A stretch of 38,670 bases of DNA, from the NCBI GenBank assembly GCA_027019335.1, contig JALUWV010000083.1:1-38670 (forward strand), in the 5' to 3' direction. Positions 1 to 7,890 of this stretch are shown piece by piece (within the stretch, counting starts at the first letter, position 1; each line of letters opens with the position of its first letter). Made by a program: the position numbers and the translations under genes. The notes under the pieces are model-generated. The model was given only the letters and a program-made list of their open reading frames with translations, was not told the DNA's origin and searched no databases. Origin of the DNA: Sulfurimonas sp. (lineage in GTDB: Bacteria > Campylobacterota > Campylobacteria > Campylobacterales > Sulfurimonadaceae).

Positions 1-439
1 GCCCAAAACGCTATCGAGAGTGCCGATAGTGCAATCGCTACAGCCAATGATGCTAAAGATACATATACTAAAGCGGCAACAGACGCAGGCGAAGTCGTAG
101 AAGATACAACTCCAGTGGGTGCAACAAACGAGATACAAGCAGACCTCGAGAGCGCTATCCAAACAGAGAGTGACTCTGATAAAGCAGTGGATGATTTACT
201 TACAAGTGCCAACGATGCAGCCGACACAGCCAATGCAGCGATAGCAGATGCAGATAAAGCTGTACAAACACTTGCAGAGAACTCCAACCCAAGCACAGCA
301 GATATCCAAACTGCCCAAAACGCTATCGAGAGTGCCGATAGTGCAATCGCTACAGCCAATGATGCTAAAGATACATATACTAAAGCGGCAACAGACGCAG
401 GCGAAGTCGTAGAAGATACAACTCCAGTGGGTGCAACAA
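1..439 (+). repeat. 312-bp (104-residue) tandem repeat, last copies of the array
   Basis: Bases 1-127 are identical to 313-439, which gives a period of 312 bp, or 104 codons. After 439 the sequence departs into the next domain, so the last unit is partial. The first copy is cut by the window edge, so the array probably continues upstream. The unit is rich in Ala, Asp, Thr and Glu and is predicted to be helical. Confidence 0.9.
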
Positions 440-3400
440 CAGTTGCACATGATATTATTACGAATATTCATATAAATATGAGTCCAGATGCAACAGATGA
501 TATAGAGATACAAGAAAATTGGTCAGAAAATTTAATATCTAATGGAAATGCAGAGTCAGATGAATCAAATTGGATTACAGATACTGGAGATTTGAAAGTT
601 TCTAATTACTCAAGTAATGATTGGGCAGATTTAGATACTGAAAATACAGAAGATGGTAAATTTTTCTATGGTCGTGGGGAAGAGGTCGTTTCACATCAAG
701 ATATTGATATAACACATATTGAAGGTAATGAATTTAATCTATCAGCGGATATGGGTGCATATGCAGGACAAACAGATAGTGCTGAATTAAAAGTGGTCTT
801 TAAAGATGTAGATGGTAATACAGTGGGTGAATCAACGACGGGAAAAGTTATTACATCTAGTAGTATGGAAAGTCATGAAGTTGGGGGAGCTATTCCAAAT
901 GGTGCAGTGACAGCAACTATAGAAATGCATATGGAACGACACCAAGGTGGAGATGCCGATGGTTATTTTGATAATATGTCATTTGTAGTGGGAAATAGTG
1001 CAAGTGCAACTGTAACCACTGAAGATAGTTCAATAACACTAGATGTCTTAGAAAATGATACAGATAAAGATGGTGACAACCTAAGCATTACAAAAATAGA
1101 TGGACAAGATGTAACAAACGGACATACAGCAACTATTACAGATACGGATGGTAACACTCTAGGAACTGCGAGCTTAACAGATGATGGAAAAGTAAACTTC
1201 ACACCAAGTGAACATTTACAAGAGATGAATGATGGAGAAAATCAAGATGTGACATTCTCTTATACAGTAAGCGATGGTAAAGGTGGTGAAGATACTGCGA
1301 ATGTTAGTGTAAATGTTGTGGGTACAAATGATGGTCCAGTAGATGAAGTTTTACATTATAGAAACATAAATAACGGCAATGAATCACATGATGATTATGT
1401 GGATACAACATTAACTACGGGTGATGGTAATGATACAATTAGTGTAGATGATGATATTGAAGATGGTAGAGTGATTGATACAAATGCTGGAAATGATACT
1501 ATAACTACAGGTGATGATTTTGATGATGGTGTTATAAATACAGGAACTGGTAATGATACTGTAAATATTGGTGGAGATTTGGGTGATCGTCATGAAACAG
1601 GTGTTATAAATACAGGGGAAGGTAATGATACGGTAAGTATTGGTTCTACTATGTTACATGATTCTCAAGTCAATACAGGGGATGGTAAAGATACCGTTAG
1701 TATTCATAAAGCCGAAGACCAATCTTCAATAGATACCGGAGCGGGAGATGATACCGTAACAATAGATAGAATTCAAGAAGATGTAACAGTTGATACAGGA
1801 GCCGGAAATGATACAGTTACTCTTGATAATGTAAGTAGTGGATTTGATGCTGGTAGTGTAAATCTTGGAGATGGAACAGATACATTAGTCATAAATGATT
1901 CACTTTCAGGAACAGATGCAACCTTTAATGGTGGCGAGGGCATTGATAATTTAGTTTTAAATAATGTTGACAAGTCTCATTGGGATGGAGGAATCAAAGA
2001 CCATTTTGAAAACTTTGAAAGTGTAACATTATCAGATGGTAAGACTCTTGACCTTACACCTGATACAACAGCAAAAACCCCTACACTTGATATGAATATT
2101 AGTGATATGACAGAACATACTACTACTTCTGGAGTAAGTATTGACCCTCAAGTCGCACATCCAGATACTCCAACAACTCCTTCTATAGATTCTATAAATC
2201 CACAAGTTGCAAATCCAGATACTCCAAGGACTGCAACTACAGCGAATGTTGATGGTGGTGTTAATGAGGGTGATGCGGGTGTAGGTTACCATAAACTCAG
2301 TGGTTCTGGTGATGCAGATACTATTAAAGCAGGAAATCATTGGGATGATGTAGAGCTTAAAGGTGGAGATGATAATCTTAAAATCGATAATGCAGATGCT
2401 GGTTACCATACTTTAGACGCAGGAAGTGGAGCAAATACTATAGAAGCTGGGAATGATTGGGATAAAATCAAAACTGAAAGTGGAGATGATAATATCACTG
2501 CTGGGAAAGGTTCTATTGATATTCAAATGGGTGCAGGAAATGATACCTTAAATATAGATGATGCAGCCACAGGCAATGCGAAAATAGATGCAGGAAGTGG
2601 AGATGACAATGTCACTGCAGGTGAAAATTGGGATAGAATTTACACTGGTTCTGGCGACGATACTGTGCAAGCAGGTAAGGGTAGTATCGATGTGAGTTTA
2701 GGTGAAGGAAATGATAATGCTACCTTAGGTAATGCAGGGATAGGTAATGCTAAAATAGATGCAGGAAGTGGCAATGATACTATAGTAGCAGGGAAAGATT
2801 GGGATAGAATTTATGCAGGGGCTGGAGATGATGTACTGCAAGCAGGCGATGGCACTCTTGATGTCGATTTAGGAAGCGGTACAGATAATGCGATATTAGG
2901 CGATGCAGGTACGGGAGCTTCAAAAATCTCAGGTTCTGATGACAATACCATCAAAGCAGGTGATCATTTTGATGCTGTAAGCTTGAAAAGTGGTAATGAT
3001 AAAATCGAAATAGGTGATGCAGATGCAGGTTACCATACTTTAGATGTTGGACGTGGAGACAACACCGTTATAGCTGGAGATGGATGGGATAAAATTCGTT
3101 CTGAAAGTGGCACTGATAACATTATAGCAGGTGATGGCAGTACAGAAGTGAGTTTAGGTCAAGGGAATGATACTGCTACTTTAGGAAATGCTGGTACCGG
3201 TAATGCTAAAATAGATGCAGGAAGTGGAGATGATAATGTCACTGCAGGTGAAAATTGGGATAGAATTTACACTGGTTCTGGCGATGATACTGTGCAAGCA
3301 GGTAAGGGTAGTATAGATGTTGATTTAGGTGAAGGAAATGATAATGCTACCTTAGGTAATGCAGGGATAGGTAATGCTAAAATAGATGCAGGAAGTGGCA

Positions 3401-4728
3401 ATGATACTATAGTAGCAGGAAAAGATTGGGATAGAATTTATGCAGGAGCTGGAGATGATATACTTCAAGCAGGCGATGGTGTTCTTGATGTAGATTTGGG
3501 AAGTGGTACAGATAATGCCATTCTAGGTGATGCCGGTACAGGTTATTCTAAAATCTCAGGTTCCGATGACAATACTATCAAAGCAGGTGATCATTTTGAT
3601 GCAGTTAGTTTGAAAAGTGGTAATGATAAAATCCAAATAGGTGATGCAGATGCGGGTTACCATACTTTAGATGTTGGACGTGGGGACAACACGGTTATAG
3701 CTGGAGATGGATGGGATAAAATTCGTTCTGAAAGTGGGACTGATACTATTATAGCAGGCGATGGTGCGAGTAATGTAGAATTAGGTTCAGGAGATGATAC
3801 ACTTAATATTGGTAAAGCGAATATTGGTTATACAAAAATAGATGCAGGTAGTGGTAATGACACGATGACTGTAGGTTCTGGATTTGATGTTATAGATGGT
3901 GGTAGTGGCGATGATACGGTAGTCTTTAAAGGTGATGCAAGTGAGTGGACACAAGGTGAGCGATGGGGACACACCATCGTTACCAATAATGCCACAGGAG
4001 ATATAACACAACTTGACAATGTCGAACATGTCGAATTTGGTGGAGAAGATACACAAGTTGGGAGTACTACGACAACATATTCTTATGATATGAATCTAAA
4101 TTCGGGACTCACAGACACAGATGGTAGTGAAACTTTAAGCAATATTACTTTAGATAATATTCCAGAGAATACAACACTCCAAGATAGTGATGGTAATCCT
4201 CTGAGTGCAAACAGTGATGGAAGTTATAGTATAGAAACTGATGCTAATGGTGACGCAAGTGTGACCCTTACAAGTAGTGAAGAACTCTCAGAAAGTGCAA
4301 TAAATGGCATTCAATCCTCTGTAACCGCAACTGAAAGTAATGGAGGGGATACTGCAACTATAAGCACAAGTGAAAATGGCGATTTGAATGGCTTAGTGCT
4401 TGAAGATAGTATGGATTTTGATTTAAGTAAAGTAAGTGACAATCTTGATAATATTGGAAAAATAGATATGGGTAATGGTGACCAAAATATCACACTGTCT
4501 CTTGAAGATGTTTTAGAAGTAACAGATGATAAAAATACTCTCACAATAGAGGGCGATGCCTCAGACCATGTCGCACTCAATACTACAGGGGATGATGCTG
4601 AGTGGACTTTAGGAGACTTTAAAACAGATGCTGAGACAGGAGCAAGTTACCAAGAGGTAACTGGAGTTGAAGATGATAAAACAGTGACTTTAGAGATAAA
4701 TACGGAAATTCAAATAGACCAAAATTAG
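1..4728 (+). CDS. Giant T1SS-secreted repeat adhesin (3' part, N-terminus outside window)
   Basis: The frame is open from the left edge to TAG at 4726-4728, so 1575 residues are visible and the start is missing. Order of parts: Ala/Asp-rich helical 104-residue repeats (to about 439); a jelly-roll, CBM-like module (about 515-990) that begins with LISNGNAESD and ends with DGYFDNMSF; a VCBS/cadherin-like domain (about 1000-1340) with VLENDTDKDGD; a first block of RTX-like Asp/Gly repeats such as GNDTI and GDDTV (about 1405-1900); a Pro/Thr linker (about 2100-2240); a second RTX-like block (about 2275-3990); a T1SS-143-like domain (about 4075-4380); and a C-terminal secretion domain (about 4410-4725) with DLSKVSDNLDNIGKIDM and a hydrophobic-acidic tail. 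This architecture is typical of Lap/BapA-type surface adhesins exported by TolC-HlyD-ABC systems, which are encoded convergently here. The repeats are less regular than classical GGxGxDxLx. Adhesion is inferred from architecture. Confidence 0.9.
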   Translation, partial: AQNAIESADSAIATANDAKDTYTKAATDAGEVVEDTTPVGATNEIQADLESAIQTESDSDKAVDDLLTSANDAADTANAAIADADKAVQTLAENSNPSTADIQTAQNAIESADSAIATANDAKDTYTKAATDAGEVVEDTTPVGATTVAHDIITNIHINMSPDATDDIEIQENWSENLISNGNAESDESNWITDTGDLKVSNYSSNDWADLDTENTEDGKFFYGRGEEVVSHQDIDITHIEGNEFNLSADMGAYAGQTDSAELKVVFKDVDGNTVGESTTGKVITSSSMESHEVGGAIPNGAVTATIEMHMERHQGGDADGYFDNMSFVVGNSASATVTTEDSSITLDVLENDTDKDGDNLSITKIDGQDVTNGHTATITDTDGNTLGTASLTDDGKVNFTPSEHLQEMNDGENQDVTFSYTVSDGKGGEDTANVSVNVVGTNDGPVDEVLHYRNINNGNESHDDYVDTTLTTGDGNDTISVDDDIEDGRVIDTNAGNDTITTGDDFDDGVINTGTGNDTVNIGGDLGDRHETGVINTGEGNDTVSIGSTMLHDSQVNTGDGKDTVSIHKAEDQSSIDTGAGDDTVTIDRIQEDVTVDTGAGNDTVTLDNVSSGFDAGSVNLGDGTDTLVINDSLSGTDATFNGGEGIDNLVLNNVDKSHWDGGIKDHFENFESVTLSDGKTLDLTPDTTAKTPTLDMNISDMTEHTTTSGVSIDPQVAHPDTPTTPSIDSINPQVANPDTPRTATTANVDGGVNEGDAGVGYHKLSGSGDADTIKAGNHWDDVELKGGDDNLKIDNADAGYHTLDAGSGANTIEAGNDWDKIKTESGDDNITAGKGSIDIQMGAGNDTLNIDDAATGNAKIDAGSGDDNVTAGENWDRIYTGSGDDTVQAGKGSIDVSLGEGNDNATLGNAGIGNAKIDAGSGNDTIVAGKDWDRIYAGAGDDVLQAGDGTLDVDLGSGTDNAILGDAGTGASKISGSDDNTIKAGDHFDAVSLKSGNDKIEIGDADAGYHTLDVGRGDNTVIAGDGWDKIRSESGTDNIIAGDGSTEVSLGQGNDTATLGNAGTGNAKIDAGSGDDNVTAGENWDRIYTGSGDDTVQAGKGSIDVDLGEGNDNATLGNAGIGNAKIDAGSGNDTIVAGKDWDRIYAGAGDDILQAGDGVLDVDLGSGTDNAILGDAGTGYSKISGSDDNTIKAGDHFDAVSLKSGNDKIQIGDADAGYHTLDVGRGDNTVIAGDGWDKIRSESGTDTIIAGDGASNVELGSGDDTLNIGKANIGYTKIDAGSGNDTMTVGSGFDVIDGGSGDDTVVFKGDASEWTQGERWGHTIVTNNATGDITQLDNVEHVEFGGEDTQVGSTTTTYSYDMNLNSGLTDTDGSETLSNITLDNIPENTTLQDSDGNPLSANSDGSYSIETDANGDASVTLTSSEELSESAINGIQSSVTATESNGGDTATISTSENGDLNGLVLEDSMDFDLSKVSDNLDNIGKIDMGNGDQNITLSLEDVLEVTDDKNTLTIEGDASDHVALNTTGDDAEWTLGDFKTDAETGASYQEVTGVEDDKTVTLEINTEIQIDQN
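2572..3825 (+). repeat. Two near-identical 627-bp (209-residue) repeat units inside the adhesin
   Basis: Unit 1 is 2572-3198 and unit 2 is 3199-3825. A third partial start (GYTKIDAGSGND) follows at 3826. Each unit consists of four sub-repeats of 57, 57, 38 and 57 residues, each opening with a G-x-x-K/T-I/L-like strand. Most carry a WD or FD pair about 20 residues in, followed by SGDD/SGND-type turns. Over the first 189 residues the two units differ at six positions. The last 20 residues diverge. A 39- and a 57-residue sub-repeat of the same kind precede unit 1 from about 2284. Confidence 0.9.
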
Positions 4729-4740
4729 CAATGATCCAGT

Positions 4741-6141
4741 TTATAATTTTATAATATAAGCTGGAAGAGTCAATAAGAACTTATAAATATTTTTTTCATC
4801 TAATATTTGGATGTTTCCATTAATAGAGGTCAGCATCTTTTGGTTAATATTGTGGATAAGTTGAGTAGAATTGTATAAACTATTCTTTTTTGTACTAAAA
4901 ATATTGAATTTATTTTTATTTTTTATTTTTGTAAAAAGCATTTCTATATTCAAGGTTTTTTCTGTGTAGAAAAGTTTAATTTCTAAATCTTTTGTATTAT
5001 CTATATCTTGAGAAACATGAGCAATAAAACGTAGTAAAATACTTTGTGCAATCTTTAGATTAAAAAAAAGTGAAGGTGGAGTTTCTTTCGTTGTAGAAAT
5101 TTTTAATTTAGTTGTTTGCAGCATATCAGAGAGAAAATATTTTAAATCTACTAGAAAATCTTCTAAAATGTGACGCTCTTTAAATGATGTTTCCTCAAAA
5201 TCACAAAATTCAAGTAAGGTCAGTATACTTTCTGATTTTTCAAGGGTTTCATTGATACTTGGAGGAGGGAGGTTCGCATCTATTTTTATAAAATATAAGA
5301 TTTCAGCAAGACTCATTAAATACGTATGATGGGGATAATTAATATAGATTTTTTTTAAAAATTGGTCAAGTTTAATAGATTTATCTACTTTGGAAATTTG
5401 TTTTTGAGAAGATTGTGTATTTTTTAGAAAGAGATACTCTTTTTCTATCTTTTTTACTTTTTCTTCTAAGTGTTTATTTCTATTGTTCTGTACTCTATTT
5501 ACTTCATTCTTTTCTTTGAGAAGTATTTGATAATCTTGACACTCTTTTTGTAAAGATAAAATCTCGGTTGGATCGTTTTTTCTCTTTTTTTCTTCTTGGT
5601 AGAGTGCTTTAAAATTATTGAGTTCTTTTTGTAAAGATGAAATTTCTGTTTTGAGGATTTGTTTCTCTTCATCATTAAATTGTTTTTGTTGTTTGCTGTC
5701 TTGTGTAGTTCCTAGAAAATGCAAAACTGTTTTTTTCCATAATTCTAAGTTTTGAACATCTTGACGTGTAAAATTCTTTCTTTTTTTCACAGATACAAAG
5801 AGTCTTATAAATCCAACTATTTGCTCATTGACTTCAAGGGGTGTTATAAGGATAGATTTTATTTTGTAATTGATAGGATTGTCTTCTGATTGAATATATG
5901 CCTTGCTACTTACAACATGATTTGAAAATATTGAACTTTTTTTGATAATACTTTGGTGTGTTTTTCCATGATGTAAAACTGTTGTAAGGGAAGTGTCTTT
6001 GAGTGAAAATGCTGTTTTTTTTTGAGAATCATATTTCCATATTTCAACATAAGACACACTAAAAAAATTCTCTAATTCATCATAAATTATTTCTGGATTG
6101 TTTTCTATCTTTGTTAAAGATTTTTCTAGGTGTTTTTCCAT
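4741..6141 (-). CDS. GAF-like / coiled-coil signalling protein with kinase-like C-terminus
   Basis: The product is a soluble 466-residue protein with no membrane segment. Residues about 15-145 look like a GAF sensor domain (SVSYVEIWKYD at the start, then SILITPLEVNEQIVGFIRLF). Residues about 150-260 are a Lys/Glu/Gln-rich coiled coil. The rest (about 260-466) has the length and helix/strand pattern of a dimerisation plus ATPase-like module, but I cannot find a phospho-accepting His motif or clear N and G boxes. It may be a degenerate histidine kinase. The ATG at 6141 lies two bases after the sixA-like stop, so the two are translationally linked. Its stop is 12 bp from the convergent adhesin stop. 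A role in controlling the neighbouring secretion system is inferred from position only. Confidence 0.6.
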   Translation of the reverse strand: MEKHLEKSLTKIENNPEIIYDELENFFSVSYVEIWKYDSQKKTAFSLKDTSLTTVLHHGKTHQSIIKKSSIFSNHVVSSKAYIQSEDNPINYKIKSILITPLEVNEQIVGFIRLFVSVKKRKNFTRQDVQNLELWKKTVLHFLGTTQDSKQQKQFNDEEKQILKTEISSLQKELNNFKALYQEEKKRKNDPTEILSLQKECQDYQILLKEKNEVNRVQNNRNKHLEEKVKKIEKEYLFLKNTQSSQKQISKVDKSIKLDQFLKKIYINYPHHTYLMSLAEILYFIKIDANLPPPSINETLEKSESILTLLEFCDFEETSFKERHILEDFLVDLKYFLSDMLQTTKLKISTTKETPPSLFFNLKIAQSILLRFIAHVSQDIDNTKDLEIKLFYTEKTLNIEMLFTKIKNKNKFNIFSTKKNSLYNSTQLIHNINQKMLTSINGNIQILDEKNIYKFLLTLPAYIIKL

Positions 6142-6143
6142 CT

Positions 6144-6677
6144 TTATCCTTTGGGCAGTGTTGTTCTAATATGTTTTGGCATATAATATTTGAATTGTTT
6201 TGGCTGAATAAAAAAATCTACAGTTCCAACATTTTCTGAAATCTCTTCCCACTTATCTATATCAAGCTTAATAGCCAAAACACCTAGTGTTGGAAATTTA
6301 AAAAAATTATCTGTGAGCAAAAAATTGGCAAACTCTGTTAATTCAGGATTATGTCCAACTAAAAAGAGAGAATTGTCATCATCATTTTGCAATGAAAGGA
6401 CATTTATATAGGCTTCTCTTGAAGATTGATACAACTCTTTCATATAGTGAATTTTCTCAGTGTATTTTATTTTTTGAGCAAGTATAAGAGCAGTTGTTTG
6501 CGCTCTCATAGCTAAACTAGAAACAATTAAATCAGGTACTATTTTTTGAAATGATAAATAAGAGCTTATAGTATTGAGGTCTTTTAAACCTCGTTTCTTT
6601 AAACCTCTTTCGAAGTCACTCAGAGAGCCGTCACTCCAGTCTGATTTTGCATGTCTAATAAGATATAAAGTTTTAAT
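6144..6677 (-). CDS. sixA: SixA-type phosphohistidine phosphatase, probable ATT start
   Basis: The 177-residue product belongs to the histidine phosphatase (RHG) superfamily. The catalytic motif LIRHAKSDW sits at residues 6-14, SLSDFERGLKKRG follows, and the second His lies in FLVGHNPEL. SixA removes phosphate from phosphohistidine of HPt-type domains or the nitrogen PTS. The first in-frame ATG (at 6509) would delete the catalytic RH motif, so translation must begin upstream. No ATG, GTG or TTG is in frame there. ATT at 6677-6675 gives IKTLYLIRHAK, which matches the usual family start MKTLYLIRHAK, and AGGAG lies five bases upstream of it. The gene is 31 bp downstream of the roadblock-like gene. 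No HPt partner is visible, so the substrate is unknown. Confidence 0.82.
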   Translation of the reverse strand: MKTLYLIRHAKSDWSDGSLSDFERGLKKRGLKDLNTISSYLSFQKIVPDLIVSSLAMRAQTTALILAQKIKYTEKIHYMKELYQSSREAYINVLSLQNDDDNSLFLVGHNPELTEFANFLLTDNFFKFPTLGVLAIKLDIDKWEEISENVGTVDFFIQPKQFKYYMPKHIRTTLPKG

Positions 6678-6708
6678 GACTGCTCCTGTTCTTAGAAATT
6701 TTGTGGTA

Positions 6709-7098
6709 TTACATTGCTTGAAGCATTTTTGACATTGTCTGAATATTACGTTCCATAATCATTTTTGCAAGTGCAACATTCCCATCATCTCTAAAAATTG
6801 TAAAGATTGTGAGTTTAGAAAAGTTATCTGATGAAGATGAGCCAGAACTATTTACTAAAAAGACATGACCATCTTCTGTCCTCGCTTCAATGAGAGATGT
6901 CTCAGCAAAACCAACATCAAGAGAACTTTCTGATGTCATTCTAAAAGCATCATTAAAAATACTTGCAGAGTAAGCAATATCTGTATTTGTATTTTCTTCA
7001 TCTATATAGAGTGTTTCACCTGAGAAGTTTAGTACAGCAGAACCGAGGTATCCATTTACTGCTGTGAGTTTTTTCATTTGTTCTTTAAAATCAATCAT
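6709..7098 (-). CDS. Roadblock/LC7-like small protein
   Basis: This is a 129-residue soluble protein. The alternating pattern fits a roadblock/LC7 or profilin-like fold: an N-terminal helix (FKEQMKKLTAVNG), strands YLGSAVLNFSGETLY, a Ser-rich helix, HVFLVNSSGSS, strand KLTIFTIFRDDGNVALAK, and a C-terminal amphipathic helix (MIMERNIQTMSKMLQAM). Such proteins (for example the MglB family) often dimerise and regulate small GTPases or serve as scaffolds. No MglA-like GTPase is present in this window. The ATG at 7098 has an AAGGA-type site and lies 13 bp after the PAS gene. The family assignment rests on overall pattern, not on a diagnostic motif. Confidence 0.5.
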   Translation of the reverse strand: MIDFKEQMKKLTAVNGYLGSAVLNFSGETLYIDEENTNTDIAYSASIFNDAFRMTSESSLDVGFAETSLIEARTEDGHVFLVNSSGSSSSDNFSKLTIFTIFRDDGNVALAKMIMERNIQTMSKMLQAM

Positions 7099-7111
7099 TA
7101 TAATTTCCTTT

Positions 7112-7627
7112 TTAGTTTTGTATTTTTTTCATAAGGTCATTGAATGTTTGCATAGAAGAACCATTCTTGACGAGTATATCATTGAGTAGTTGCCATGAAG
7201 CATCTATACCATCATTTTTTTCTTTTTCTAAGAGTGCAGCATATAAAGGTATAATTGTCTTTTTTGCTTTTTCAGACATTCTTCTTCTTGTTGAAACATA
7301 GTTTCTTAAAGAACCATCTGGGTTTTTAGCAACTCTCACATTTGCCAAAGTCCAGTAGTACTTTCCATCTTTGGTAAGATTTTTTACAAAAGCAAATACA
7401 TCATTTCCTGCTTTTAATTCTTGCCATAAAAATTTAAATATAACACTTGGCATATCAGGATGTCTTAAAATTGAATGGGGTTTATCAAGCAATTCCGACT
7501 GCACATAGCCTGAAAGCTTTACAAAAATTTGGTTAGCGTATGTTATATCTCCATTTTCATTACTCTTAGATACTACAATATCCACATCTCTAACTTCTAT
7601 CTCTTCATCGAGAATTTCTCTACTCAT
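7112..7627 (-). CDS. PAS-domain redox/energy sensor, CetB/Aer-like
   Basis: The protein has 171 residues. The PAS domain covers about residues 15-125, with the Aer/CetB-type signatures ITYANQIFVKLSGY, SILRHPDMPSVIF and KDGKYYWTLANVR. A short helical tail follows (about 125-171). In Campylobacter jejuni, CetB is a stand-alone PAS protein of similar size that binds FAD and pairs with the membrane transducer CetA for energy taxis. No CetA-like gene is seen here. The gene is instead the first of four minus-strand genes (PAS, roadblock-like, SixA, GAF). FAD binding and redox sensing are inferred from family resemblance. AAGGA precedes the ATG, and a TATAAT box lies at 7659-7664. Confidence 0.75.
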   Translation of the reverse strand: MSREILDEEIEVRDVDIVVSKSNENGDITYANQIFVKLSGYVQSELLDKPHSILRHPDMPSVIFKFLWQELKAGNDVFAFVKNLTKDGKYYWTLANVRVAKNPDGSLRNYVSTRRRMSEKAKKTIIPLYAALLEKEKNDGIDASWQLLNDILVKNGSSMQTFNDLMKKIQN

Positions 7628-7658
7628 TTTACATCCTTTGATATATCTTTACTTTTTG

Positions 7659-7664
7659 ATTATA
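7659..7664 (-). promoter_or_regulatory. Probable -10 box for the PAS-roadblock-SixA-GAF genes
   Basis: TATAAT on the minus strand, 32 bp upstream of the PAS gene ATG, in a very AT-rich stretch. This is the usual form of sigma-70 promoters in Campylobacterota, which often lack a clear -35 box. Confidence 0.5.
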
Positions 7665-7755
7665 ACTAAAGAAGTAAACAAAATATAAAAATACAAGTTT
7701 TATGAAAAATTATAAATCTAATTGTTTCATTTCTTCTCAATTTTTAAACATAAAC

Positions 7756-7851
7756 TTATTTGAGTAACAAAATTCAAGCAAGTCTATCATTGACATATGC
7801 TTTGAGTGTTCTTGTTGTGATATTCAACTCTTGTTCGGTTGCATCATTTGT
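7756..7851 (-). pseudogene. Decayed 3' remnant of a second luxR-type regulator
   Basis: Read on the minus strand, this stretch encodes TNDATEQELNITTRT, then LKAYVNDRLA, a TGA stop, ILLLK and TAA. It aligns end to end with the C-terminus of the intact LuxR-type gene (8811-8933). A 27-bp deletion removes the nine codons SSIFTKLHV, and the deletion falls between two TGACAT direct repeats that are still present in the intact copy. Similarity starts exactly at the stop codon and ends two bases beyond the ACA codon. Beyond that point lie the promoter and start of the Rpn-family gene. The remnant is about 100 bp and cannot be functional. Confidence 0.85.
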
Positions 7852-7860
7852 AAAAACCTA

Positions 7861-7869
7861 TGTTATAAT
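7861..7869 (+). promoter_or_regulatory. Extended -10 promoter of the Rpn-family gene
   Basis: TGTTATAAT is a perfect extended -10 element (TGnTATAAT) 21 bp upstream of the ATG at 7891. It starts only ten bases after the luxR remnant ends. Confidence 0.6.
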
Positions 7870-7890
7870 CACATAAAAAAGAGAGAAAAG

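Noticed and set aside
2032..2409. Long minus-strand frames under the adhesin repeats
   Set aside because: Low-complexity shadows of the Asp/Gly/Thr repeat; rich in Ile, Cys and Ser with no start signals.
4736..4764. Stem CCAGTTTAT / ATAAGCTGG between the convergent adhesin and GAF genes as a terminator
   Set aside because: It has one G-U wobble, no T tract on the + strand, and lies partly within the 3' end of the GAF gene, so evidence for a terminator is too weak.
7831..7890. Upstream extension of the Rpn reading frame (starting near 7831)
   Set aside because: The added residues overlap the luxR remnant and the promoter and have no family similarity. ATG 7891 gives the conserved start.
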